Below, piece after piece: positions 43,201 to 54,500 of a stretch of 64,000 nt of DNA. The position numbers and the translations under genes are program-made. Positions within the stretch are counted from its first letter, which is position 1. Each line of letters starts with the position of its first letter. Where the stretch lies: positions 30,398,001 through 30,462,000 of the forward strand of contig NC_091020.1 in the NCBI RefSeq assembly GCF_041296385.1. Reading direction: 5' to 3'. The notes beneath the pieces are model-generated. The model searched no databases, was not told the origin of the DNA, and saw only the letters and a list, made by a program, of their open reading frames with translations. The DNA is from Aphelocoma coerulescens. Its lineage: Eukaryota > Chordata > Aves > Passeriformes > Corvidae.

Positions 43201-45680
43201 GGTCTTTGGCAATGTGGCAGATGACTTAATGAAGGGAGAGTTTTACTGATTATTGAAAAATATTTCTCTCTGCCCAAAAAATTACCTTCTAGGTTTAACC
43301 TATGTAATCCAGAAATATCAGATAAAATAGCAATTTCATCGTAAGTATATTTTTACTGGAATTATTTAACCTTGCAGCTGTGGTCAAAAACTTCCCTTTC
43401 AAGCAGCACCTTACAGAGCACTCACATTTGCCTTAATCAAAGAAATGGAAGTTGGGACAAGTGCAGGTTTGCTGCCCATTAATGTGAATAGGAAATGTAT
43501 ATTGCAAAAATCTCTCTCAATACAAGTACCAGTAACTCAATTTGGAATAACTTGTGGTTAGTGGGATTTGCTTTTAAGCAACTGAGTTCAAATATGTAAT
43601 ACAGCAATAGTGGGAAATGGTTTAGATTAAGCAAATAATGTAAAAATCATTTCTGGTTTTATTTTTATTAAATTTTCTTGTTGTCACAAGCTTAGAGCCT
43701 GATGCTGCAAATGGCTGAGAAGCTCCTGGGAATTGCTAAATACTTTGCAGTACCATGTGTAGGAGGAGGCTGAGAAGATTTTAAAGCACTTTGTAGAAAA
43801 GATGTTTATATCTGAGTTGTAGATGAAAAACTGTGCAGGACAAATGGTATCAGAATTACCATACTGGTCAGTGAAAACCTCTTTTAGAACATTGGTGTGA
43901 ATATGTTGCCTCAGAGAGCAGCCCATTTGGCCCAGTACCCCAACTTATTTTTACAACTGCAAATTATTTTCAGTTCAGGGGGGTTATTGAGCCCTGTGTG
44001 GTTTGTAGTCAGTATTAATGACTGTTCTTCTAAACACCTCTCCATTCTCTTTCATGTATGGAAACCCAACATCCTTTGGCAAAGACTTTTCTAGCTATGT
44101 GAGAAACAATCCTGTTTTATTTGTTTTGAAGCAGCTTTCTACTTTCTTAAATTGATGGTCCTCAACTCTGCTTCCAGAAGAGGCTACAGAGAGCTGATGC
44201 CTCACCTGCTCTCGCCAGAACACCTGGGAGATTGAAGATTGCTGTTATATAGTTCCTCAGTCACAGTTTTTTCCCCCTGGCCAACGACTTCTCAGTCATT
44301 CTTTGTCTGAAATCTGTCCATACCTTCAGCCATCCTTGCTGCTTTTGAAATTTTCCCAGTTTTTAACAGAGAGCAGGGTAGCTGAACCACATTGACTCCT
44401 CCAGGTGTGTGCAACCCATGCATTTGGACAGTAGCAAATTGCTGTCCAATGTTTTAGTCTCTAGCATAACTATTCCAGCACAAAGGACACCAAACCTATG
44501 TACATTATCTCCACGTACAACCTCTCAGGAAGTTGTGTTGCTTTTGACTAATTATGAACAGCAGCAATTTTTAACCCTGTGTTTCAGGTCAACGGGGGAA
44601 AAAAAATAAAACAGAGATTGGCTGCAATAAGAAGATTTATAAATCTGTTGCCAAAAAGCAAGACTAAGCCAAGGAGGCAGATAACTAGAAAAGTAGCAAG
44701 CAAGCAGGTTTATTTTTGTCTTAGCCCTGAAAGCCTCTTTTTTATAGTGGAGACTCGCACACTGCTGAACATAAACTATCTTCTGATCCAATTTGCTGAG
44801 AGTTTGACCTAGAAGAAATCATTGTAACCATGAAGGATTTCTGTGTGGACATGTGGACATGTTCCATATATACAGCTCAGTCGGTCTTGGCTGCACAAGA
44901 GTGTTTCAATTTTTAATGAAAGACGGAGATCAAATATTTAACGCCTCTTTCTGTAAGGTCCAACTCCCCTTACTACCACTACAAACATTGCAAAGGGCAG
45001 TGAAACTGCTTGTTGCTCTGAGTATTTTAGAGTGATGGATGAAAAGAAAGGCTTTATTTTTAAAGTTGGATATAGTTTGCAAAGATCACTAACCCCGAAC
45101 AGAATCTTGCAGTTCTTACTTACTAAGGTCAGTGGGAATTTCATGATTGAAACCTCCATTAATACAGGAAGAGTTTATTTTATTCAAGTAAGAATTAGGC
45201 AAAACCTTCTTGACTCTTTTTTATTTTATTTTTGCTTGGGAGAAAAAGAATTTAAAATTCAGAAGACCTTCTCTGCAAAGATTTCACAGAGATTCTTTAA
45301 GCCGTCTGAAAGAGAAATTAATTGTTCTATAGTCTGCCCAGGGGTTACAATTAGTGCCATCTCCTTCTTTTGATTAATTTTAAATTTCCCTATTTGTTTC
45401 TGGGAGAAATCTTTAAAGAACTCCATCCCTTACAGTACACATTTTCCCTCCTGGGAGCTGGAAGTGTTTCTGCTCTATGAATGGGAAACTGTTGTTCAGG
45501 AAAAGAAACTTTAAGCATGAGTTGGCTCCAGTGGAAGCTGATAGGAGCTGGTAATCCATGTGCATTACAGTGCTGGCTGATCAATAATAATTCAGGGATA
45601 GAGTGGCATGGCGTCAACTGAGAAGTATTTCAGGGCTTGATTAGTTGTGCTCCTTTTCCGTGGGGACTGTAGTGCAATCT
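37286..45680. other. Intergenic DNA upstream of KCNK18, no gene seen
   Basis: About 8.4 kb without a recognisable exon. Frames of up to about 115 codons show no family resemblance. A single CTCF-like word CCACCAGCTGGC lies near 39489. No recognised CR1 copy or long simple repeat is present in this part. Confidence 0.5.
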
Positions 45681-45685
45681 TCACT

Positions 45686-45691
45686 TATAAA
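45686..45691 (+). promoter_or_regulatory. KCNK18: Candidate TATA box of KCNK18
   Basis: TATAAA in the context ACTTATAAAGACATG lies 153 bp upstream of the chosen ATG, implying a 5' UTR of about 125 nt if used. Its position is plausible, but TATA-like words are common in this AT-rich DNA. Confidence 0.3.
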
Positions 45692-45843
45692 GACATGTGA
45701 TCTGAAAGCCTGAGGCAGAACAACCCTTGTTTTCACAGGAGAAGCTTTTCTTGGCTGCAAAAGCTTTTACATCCTCATCCTTCTTTCTAAAAGCTGTGTC
45801 TTCTCCACAAAATTATATATTAAAACAAAAAAGTGAACTTAGG

Positions 45844-46060
45844 ATGGCAACAACATCACAGCCTCTGCGACATAAAATGACATGTAAAAAAATATTTTGG
45901 GCAGTGTTTCCTCATGCCTGCTTTATTCTATCTCTTGTCATCTATGCTTTTCTTGGGGCTCTCATGTTTTCCCACATTGAAGGTAACCGGGAGGTGACTT
46001 TAAGTGAAGAATATATAACATTTCTGCAGAATCTGACCTACCTCGCCAGAAAGTTATCAG
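45844..46060 (+). CDS. KCNK18: KCNK18 coding exon 1
   Basis: Encodes residues 1-72 and the first base of Asp73: a short cytosolic N-terminus, M1 (FPHACFILSLVIYAFLGALM) and the start of the extracellular cap with FSHIEG. The start ATG has A at -3 and G at +4. The frame stays open further upstream, but no better ATG exists there. The donor TCAG|GTATGT is strong. Confidence 0.88.
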
Positions 46061-49000
46061 GTATGTACTGGAATTTCAAAATGTCTTAACCATACAGGGA
46101 GCTACTCATTATCTTGCTTTTTGAAGGAGATTTTTTTTTGCTTTTGAAGACATTCTTCAGAATACTAACAGCTGACCCTGCAAACAGGATTTTCTCTCTG
46201 CTTAGCTAATGACTGCTGTTTTCTTCCTTAGCTGTGATTTTTGGCTGCAAGCTTCCCCAGCTCCTGTGTTCCTGCCTGGAATGACTTTCCTGAGGTGCCT
46301 GTGTTCTCCCTTTTGCCCAGGTTACCTCAGGTTCTTAACAAGAAGCTGAGATTCCTGTGGTATTTCCTTCAGTTTACTGGGGGCTGAATCCTCTCAGAAA
46401 GTTTCTCCAGCTTCCTCTTCCCTGCTCTGAGCTTCCCTACCAGCCCTCTGGTGATGGGATGCTCAAAAGGGAGACAGGAGCCATTCTGCACCCCAGACCC
46501 AGTGATGCTGATGGAGGGGGTAGAGGAGAAGAGAACGGCTAGAAATCCTCCTGGATTTGTGATGGGGCTTGTACATAGGCTGGGAGTTTCACTCAGGTAG
46601 CTGTGCTGACACAACAACCAGTTTTGGGAAATTAACCCTGTAAATGTCCTTTCAAGCAAGGCTCAGCCATGGGGAGGAGGAAGAAGGGTTGCAGGCTCTG
46701 GGATTCACAGCAGGGCACTGGGCAGTGAGATGCAAGTGGTTCATGTCAGTTCCCTGCTGTTGACCCTACATTTCTTAATGTCTTTGGGTCAAAAGAAGAC
46801 TAATCTCCTGGGAAGTCTAAAATGAAACAGGACATTCAAGCTGGAAGCTGATTATTCAATCTTCTTGTCCTACTTCTTTATAATGATATTTGTTCCTTGT
46901 TTCTTTATTCACCGAAGCCACTGAACCCACCTGATTTTTTCAGAGGTGGGGGTGAGGGGCTTGAAAGGGGAGGGTGAGAAGGTGAGTATTTTTATCTTTT
47001 AAGCGAATATGAAGAAGTTCTCAGCTGGAGTAAATTTCACTGGAGTAACAGGCTGGCTGCTCCCTGAGTGGTGGTCTGCAAACACTCACTATGCCTCCTG
47101 CTGTGACTGTGACAGATAACGTGACGGAAAATGAGAAAATATATAAGAATGACATCCGTGAGCTTTTCAACACAGCTGACCCAGTCTGGTTTATCAATCC
47201 AGAAGACAGATGGAATTTCTTTGGGTCTCTCTTTTTTTGCTGCACAGTATTCACCACTGTGGGTAAGTACAGAGGTAAAGTAACACCCTTCAGAATCAAT
47301 TCCGATTGCTGCTTTCTCTAATGCATTTCTTCCACGGAATTAAAACCACCCTAAACAAACAAACAAACAAGCAAACAAACAAAAACACCCCTTCTAAACC
47401 CAAAGCTCAAATCCCCTTGAATTTTTCTCCTGAGTATTGGTGATGAATCTCCAAGCGGTTCTGCAAACACAGACTGCAGAGACATAGCTGAGTCACAGAA
47501 ACAAGTGATAATTTGGTAACTAGTGATGGTACACACTAATTAACTGCACCATTACATATATACTATAATATGTATTCACATGTGATGTGCACAGAATTAT
47601 TGGACTAAAAAGAGAGCTCAATTACTCAGTCAAACCTTATCCTTCTCATTGTTATGTGTCCTCTTGGGTAATGTTTTCTTCTCTGGAAAAAGTAATTCAT
47701 AATGCATATATTGTTTTTCAATTGCTTCTCAGTTACTTATGTCTAATTTAGATTTGTTAATCTGTGTCTCTGTAATTAACCATGGTGGTGTTCACATTTC
47801 TCTGGGTTAACAGCACATGATAGTGTTTAAGTCACACCTCTGAAATCTTTCATTCTGACTTCATATTTCAAAGGAGGACCTAGATCAAATAGAAACATCT
47901 GCTCTGATTTTGGCTCCCTCTGCATTGCTAAATACAACTCCTCATGCTCATTCCCAAAGCTACTTTTATCCCTTTGTTAATCTTTCTCAAATGCTGGCAA
48001 GTACAGGCACTGTCTATCCAAATTTGTCATAATCAAAGCTGGATGGGAAATATTCCCACAGCATTGTATCAAATTGCAAAAACAGTTCTTCACTGCATTA
48101 GGATATGCTCAAGATCCCAGCATGGGTCTGCATCTTACAGTAAAAGAAAAACTAAACCTTAAACAAGAGCTTATCCTATACAAGGATCAGTGTGAGAGCT
48201 ATGTACTCACTCAGAGCTCTTGTGTGCTGTGTCACAGCTCAAACCTCAGACTCTCATGTCTTAGATGACTGTTCAAACTCAGCTTCTTGCAGTTTGAAGA
48301 GAGAAGTCTGGGTGGTCAGAGACACACTGGGGATGTGACCAGAATCCTCAGCCTTATGAATATTTCCTGGGACAAACACAGCAGCCAGGATCTTTTGAAA
48401 GGGGATGTTTTATCAGAAAGCTTTGACTTCAGCAAACTGATGAAAAAGCATATTGTTGGAAATGTCTTCCCTGGATGTATTTACCCACTTCCTTTACCAT
48501 GACATTTGATAAATGTCCCCATACACACTGACCCAACTTATTTATTTCTAATCTGCCGGTATTTTTGTCTTCACAGCACTGAGTATTAATGCATCTTCTT
48601 CAGTTTTGACCTGAGTTTTGGGATCAATAGAAAGCCTGGAATATTTGCAGCTAGTAGATGGAGTAGGTGGCTATTTCCATTGCAGTGGATTTGTTATTTG
48701 CAGTATTAGGAACCGATAAATCACCTCAGGATAGAATCAAATTATCTACCTTGAGTTGTCTGGGAGAACTGAGGCATCTACTCTGAAGTTTGATGGTCAG
48801 AACTGCCATCTCTTCCCTGTCCAGGGAAGCTCCCTAGTGGCTCAGCTAGGATAGATTTCTAGATAGCTAAATTTAAGCTCAGCATAAGTTTTAAGCCTTG
48901 AAACCGCACAAGTTATTTTTACTGAAATCAATTTAAAGAAGAGTAAATAAAATCACTCTGTGCAATAACTACAATAATCTTTCCCAATTGCTTCAACAGT

Positions 49001-50311
49001 AAAGATTAGCATTCTCAGTTAGCCTGTGGGGAACAGTGACCAAGAATAAGTAGTATTTCAGTGCCTCACAGCAAAGCAGGGACTGAGCATGGGTTCAGAC
49101 CAAAGCCTGTGGCAGCCACGAGTGAAAACATGAATGGATGAAGAAAGTGAAGGAGAACATACCTCAGCATATGAGCTGATAATCTTACAGGCTATGTACT
49201 TGGCCTAGAAGCTCATCTAGAAAAGAGCAGTGGTTTTGAAGGGAGAGAAGAAATACTCAATGTCTTCTGAAGGATGAGGAGAAAAACAGCTATTAACATT
49301 TAATACAGTTACTATAATACCAGTGTTTTCTCCCACTATAAAGGAAAAGCACTGACTTAGAACTGAAGTTTCATATCCAACATGTTAGAGGAAGGAAATA
49401 TAAATACCCAAATTGGATTAAGGGAAATCTTCTGCTACCATTTTATGTATCACATCTCTCTCTCTTTCCCTTCTCTTCCTCTTCTTGTTCTTGTTCAAGG
49501 TTATGGTAATACCTATCCTGTGACACGGATTGGGAAATACCTCTGCATGTTGTATGCTTTTTTTGGGATCCCTCTGATGTTCTTGGTCCTGACAGACATG
49601 GGAGACATCCTTGCCACTGTCTTATCCAAGTCTTACAACGAGTTCAGGAAAGTACAGTCCAAAATTCAGGCCTCTAAACTCTGTTCTGGATCCACGTGTA
49701 GCAAAAGGAGTGAACTGAAATCCAGGGCACAGTCTAAAATAGTCATCAATGAGCCCCAGACGATTATGGAAGTGCTGAGAAGTCAGTCAGGTATGAAACG
49801 GAGGCCGGTCAAATATCGCAATGTGGAACTTTTTGAAATGTTAATTGCCAGGGAGAATGAAAACACACAACAAGCAAGAAATAAAAACATGGAGAGATGG
49901 AGTTCATGTCCTGAACTAGCCAGGGGAAAGACTGTGTCCAGAGTAATCGAGAACTTTGACAAGATAGGGAAAGAGCTGGAAAAATTAGATGTGCCCATTG
50001 TATTGATGGTGCTTGTTATCTTTGTGTACATCTCCTGTGCAGCTGCTATTCTTCCAAACTGGGAAAGAAATATGGATTTTCAGGAAGCCTTTTATTTCTG
50101 CTTTATCACTTTGACCACTATTGGATTTGGAGATACAAAACTAGAACATCCCAAGTTTTTCTTGTTTTTTTCCCTCTACATTATGATTGGCATGGAAATT
50201 GTCTTCATTGCTTTTAAGCTGGGCCAAGACCGCTTAATTGTACTGTATAAAAAGGTGATTTCATTTTGTGCAGAGAAAAAGATGCCATCAAAGAAGATAT
50301 ATCCAAAATAA
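45844..50311 (+). CDS. KCNK18: KCNK18 / TRESK two-pore-domain K+ channel (three coding exons)
   Basis: Background K+ channel of the K2P family; dimers in the plasma membrane, mainly of sensory neurons in mammals, pass K+ leak current. My join 45844-46060, 47116-47262, 49500-50311 gives 391 aa (human 384). M1 is at about residues 19-42; the M1-P1 cap has two N-glycosylation sequons (N63, N74). Pore 1 is SLFFCCTVFTTVGYG, with GYG at 122-124. M2 is at about 133-162, ending TDMGDILATVLSKSYN. A long cytosolic loop (about 163-286) follows; it is typical of TRESK. M3 is at about 287-307 (ISCAAAILP), pore 2 TLTTIGFGD at 325-333 and M4 at about 341-362. In the loop, SKIVIN (200-205) sits where mammals have the calcineurin docking site, and RWSSCPEL (254-261) matches the 14-3-3 serine cluster. 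Introns have good GT/AG sites and consistent phase 1. Confidence 0.95.
46061..47115 (+). other. KCNK18: KCNK18 intron 1
   Basis: A 1055-bp intron without recognisable features. Open frames inside are short and unrelated to K2P channels. Confidence 0.8.
47116..47262 (+). CDS. KCNK18: KCNK18 coding exon 2
   Basis: Encodes the cap helix 2 region and pore helix 1: NVTENEKIYKNDIRELFN, then DRWNFFGSLFFCCTVFTTVG. The acceptor GTGACAG|AT restores phase from exon 1 and places the NVT sequon where mammalian TRESK has one. The donor TGG|GTAAGT is strong. The acceptor has a mediocre pyrimidine tract, so this boundary is slightly less certain than the others. Confidence 0.85.
47263..49499 (+). other. KCNK18: KCNK18 intron 2
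   Basis: A 2237-bp intron separating the second Gly of pore filter 1 from the rest of the channel. It contains a (CAAA)n stretch at 47353-47386 and a CTCF-like word on the minus strand near 48828-48840 (GCCACTAGGGAGC). No coding sequence is seen. Confidence 0.8.
47353..47386. repeat. (CAAA)n microsatellite
   Basis: About eight CAAA units with one CAAG variant inside KCNK18 intron 2. Confidence 0.85.
49500..50311 (+). CDS. KCNK18: KCNK18 coding exon 3
   Basis: Starts after a long pyrimidine tract and CAAG|GT, completing GYG, then NTYPVTRIGKYLCMLYAFFG (M2), the regulatory loop, M3, pore 2, M4 and a short tail ending KKIYPK. The stop TAA is at 50309-50311. The frame is open 118 bp upstream through the intron, but there is no channel similarity before the acceptor. 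Confidence 0.95.
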
Positions 50312-51520
50312 GAGCAGTCATTTCTCCTTCACTTGTCCGCACTGGCCACTGCAATGAGATGAAACTGTTTCTGTGTATTTCTGCCTCGGGCTGCCAGGTG
50401 CCATCTGATTTTCTCTGAGAAATGACTGTGAAATGGCTGAATGCCTCTGGAGGCACTTGGTGAAGTCATCTCCAGGGACTACTTTCCAAAGGGGTCCCTT
50501 CTTCTAAAGAAGCAAAGATGCTGCATGATGAAGAAGATGAAGGCTCTCCCTGCCAGTTCTCCCTGACATGTTTTGCAAAGTTCTGACTTTCTGCAGCCTT
50601 TCTGTCCCCTGCTCCCACAGCAAGCCAATTCAGGAATTTTGCATTCAGTACTTGTCCAAGCAAGGCCCAGCTCACCTGGCAGGTCCTGTCCTGCCACCTT
50701 CTCTGCAGCCAGGGTTGGGGCTGTCTGTCCTGATCTGTGACACCTTGCTGCTGCCATCTGCTCATCATCAGAGAGAGCTGGGGAGGAGAGGCATGGATCC
50801 AGCTGCTGTGTAAGGCAAACATCACACCTTGCACAGCCTAGGGAAAGCTTCAGTGGAAAGGAAGGACTCCACATTTTCCCATCTTCCTCTGTCACCTGTC
50901 CAGAAACCAGTCAGAGAATTCCTCATCTGTTCAGGGCTGAAACCACTCCTGTTCCATCATGATTTATCATGTCTGTACTCAGCCTGGAGTCGATGTGTGT
51001 CCCATGGTGTCCAGCTACTGAGGCGCTCATGGCAAGTTCTGCTCCTTGGTGGCATCTGGGGAAGGCACACAGCAAACCTGGAGTGGTTACAGCCCTGGAG
51101 TGACACTCCATGTCTTTGCTGCTAAAGGACCATGTGCTGAACACCGACCCCAGAAGTCCCCACTCCTCACCCACATCTCACTCTGCACAGACTGCTTGGC
51201 TTCTGGGAGCTTCTTGACCTGCCTGTAGAAAGAAAAGCCCAGCTGTTCCACTGGGATGTGGAGAGGATCCTGTAGTTATATACCTGTGGAGCATGTTAAG
51301 ATGAGAATATTGTTGTTTCTTCAAGATTTTGCTTATATTATTAATAATTTGAACTGTCAATAATAGCTTTTCATTAAAAACAATAATTAAGAATAAAAAT
51401 ATATAATTAGGATAAAAGAAACCACCAACTTTGATTAACCACCTTTTAACTCATAGATGATATGCATGCCCAATAAATGCAAACATCTCTAAATAATAAA
51501 AAAAATGCTTGATTATGACA
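50312..51520 (+). other. KCNK18: Probable KCNK18 3' UTR
   Basis: The sequence after the stop is moderately GC-rich to about 51.2 kb, then becomes AT-rich with a cluster of poly(A) hexamers. No second gene begins here. Extent is inferred from the signal cluster only. Confidence 0.35.
51373..51499 (+). promoter_or_regulatory. KCNK18: Cluster of candidate KCNK18 poly(A) signals
   Basis: ATTAAA at 51373-51378 and AATAAA at 51392-51397, 51472-51477 and 51494-51499, all on the plus strand within 130 bp and about 1.1 kb after the stop codon. Clustering raises the chance that at least one is used. Confidence 0.35.
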
Positions 51521-54500
51521 GAATGTAAGATACCTTCCATTAACAAATTTACCTGTTGGAGCTGAGATTTTCAGAGTATTTACATGCCACCTTATGTCTG
51601 TTGCACTCCAAGTATGTGGCACTATGTATTCAGTCCTTAATAATTAGATGCAATTAAGTACTGATGATATGCAAGACATATAATGACTGATAGCATATAG
51701 AAAAGTGTTTTATAAGAATAAAAATAAAAACTACAGAAGCTGGAAGAAACTTCAGTTAACTCTGTCATGTTTGCTGTGATTTTGGCTTTACATAGAAAGT
51801 CCCTCCATTCGTATTGCTACTCTCATATTACTTAATTTTATGTCTTCAGATTAAAATCGGTGCAGAACTTTGGTGCCATGTCAAAGTTTTCAGAAATCAG
51901 TGGAAGTCTTGGATGATATCATGGGCTTTGGATCAGATAACTGCACTTCCTGTCTCCCAAGGTTTTCCTTGTGATATCCTAAACATGTCAGCATTTTTAA
52001 CAACTGGTCTTTGTATAATTTAATTTGTTTCTCTCATATCAGTGGGATGTCATTTGTGGAGAGCAGTTAATCCTGAATTTATGCCCTATAGATTTCTCAT
52101 CGGCACAGTACCTTAATACGTTGCCATTTATTTTATAGATTTAGGGAATTTTGGCTGGTTTCTCAATGAGGATTCTGCACCAAATCATTCTAGTTATGGC
52201 CAAGTGATGGCAGTAAACAGCTTTCTTTTCTATGGAATCTGTCAATTAAGGGGGATAAAAATGGATTTTGTTGAAGGAGAGGGAACAAATCACATCACCA
52301 TTACCCTCTATAAACCAATAATGCACCTGACCGTTAAATCTAATGCACAGCTCTGGTTCTTCACCTCCCAAAGGATATGCAAATTTGTAAAAAAATTTAT
52401 AGCCCAGGGTAAAGGATGAACAAAGATAGGGAACAACTTCCATACAAGACACGTACAGTAGCTCTCTAGCCTGGAAAAAGGTGAGAGACTGATGGAGAGA
52501 TGTGTAATGTTACAAGGGCACAGAGAAGGGAAACAAGGAGTGATGGAATGATTTTCAGACATCTCTCATTATGAGAGCTTGAGCTGCCAAATGAATCCCA
52601 CATGTGACAGGCTTAAGAAAAAAAACAGAAAGAAGAGAAAATGGTGCTTCACACAACATGTAATTAAGCTGTAGATACTTCTTGTCATGGGAGGATGTGG
52701 CAATTAAAAGTTCCCATTAGATCAATGAGAGATGAGACAAAACCACAAAAGAAAAACTTAAAACCAACTAAATCCAAAGGTAACAATTCTGGCTCAATAA
52801 TCACTGAGTTCTGAATTGAGAGATGAGGAGGTGTCTCTCTACAGACTTTGCTGCTCCTGTTTTCTTCCTTTGCAACCTGCTGTCTCTCAGAGACAGAAAG
52901 TGTTCTGTCCCTCCTATTCTGGCCTTATTTCCATGCCTGTTATGTGTAGAACATATTGCTATAGAGATAAAAATCACTCAGCAAATCTAATGCCTGAAGA
53001 GATATGTAGTTTCATATTTGTGAGCCAGGTAGACAAACCAGTCCAGTCTGATTGTGCAAAACATATCACCCAAAATTGTGATTTAGGCAGCACAACACAA
53101 CCAGCCTGCAGTAAAAGTAATGTGGTCATTTTGCTTGTGTGGTGAAACTAAAGGAGGGTGGGGAGGTGGGCACACATTGCACTGTCAGGTATAAAAAGGT
53201 ATTTATGTCTTCTGTTCAGGTGCACTGAAATAGTGATCCCCACAAACAGGAATATCTGGCCCTGATTTTCTTACTCTCTGAGCTGGGACACTGTTTCCAG
53301 ATGTCAGAACCTTGGGCTGACAGTGACAGCAGCAGTTCACACTGCATAGCAGGATCCGAATGTAAATGCAGTAAATATAGCCACAGAGTTAATGAAAATG
53401 AAACAAAGTAGTGAGTAATGGCTCATTTAGTGAGCCCCAGGCATAAATATTTATGATTTGACTGCTCTTATCATGGACTAAATCCTGGAAGAATTCACAG
53501 TCTCTGTCCACAGAAGTTTTTATTCAGCAAAATTGACATGGAGCTCAGCTTTGTTTGCTTCAAAGCAGCACAAAATATTGCTTTTCATAAACTTTCCCCA
53601 TCATGATCTGCATGAGATGGTGGATTAGATGTGAAGGGCTTCATTGAAGAACTCTTCTATCAGGAAAGACGTGACTGATGGGGAAAGAGCTGCTTGATGT
53701 GTAACCCACAGCGGATATGAGTTATTACAGCCCCAGCTGGAGAGCTTTACAGATCAAATGCACTTGACGCTGAAGGATGCTGGATCAATCACCCTTGATT
53801 GGGCCAAGATGGCAGCTGTCACGAGCACTTAGGAGCAGAGAGGAGGGTATTCCTGGTGTGTGACTCACAGGGGGAACCATGGAGGAATGAGTGGAAGGAG
53901 GGGAAAATAATCTTTGGGCAGAAGGGTTAGAGGGAGAAAATGACAGCAGCGTCAGAGGAAAAAGCCATTTTCTGTGTAGACATAAATATGGTGAAGAGAT
54001 GCTTGAGACTGAAAATATAGTGAGGGCTGGTGCCTCTGGCTTGGGAAGGTTTGTGCAGCCAGCCTGGTTGGAGAGCCCTTCTTAAACCAGCACAGCTGGA
54101 TGAGGGGCTCCAGCACAGGTCTCACCACCAGCAGCCACAGGAGGGCAGAAAGTCTGTGCAAGAAATCCTCCTGAGAGATAAAACAGTGGCAGGAAGAAGA
54201 TAGAGGGTCTGGACTGAAAAGCCATTAATGAAACCCTCCAAAATATTCCTCTTAGACTCTGCTTTGTCATTCGAAGAATGACATTTCATTCACAAGCATC
54301 TTTTGCATGAGCAGAACATCTGAGGACTCAGGAAATTCTTAATGAGATGTAGGACTTGTCATCTGTGTGCCAGTAGTTCAGATGTACTCCAGATGTACTC
54401 AATGCTAATAGCATCTGATAACACTTTGATGGCTTTCATGCTTTTTCAACTTGTTCCAGTTGGAGATGCACCCACATCATAAAAACACTGCCATATAATG

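Noticed and set aside
45727..45843. Upstream extension of KCNK18 exon 1 by 39 codons
   Set aside because: The extension begins at a non-ATG codon and has no similarity to TRESK N-termini. The ATG at 45844 has a good context and gives the expected short N-terminus.
49382..49499. Upstream part of the KCNK18 exon 3 open frame
   Set aside because: It is the end of intron 2 including the pyrimidine tract; channel similarity begins exactly at the acceptor.
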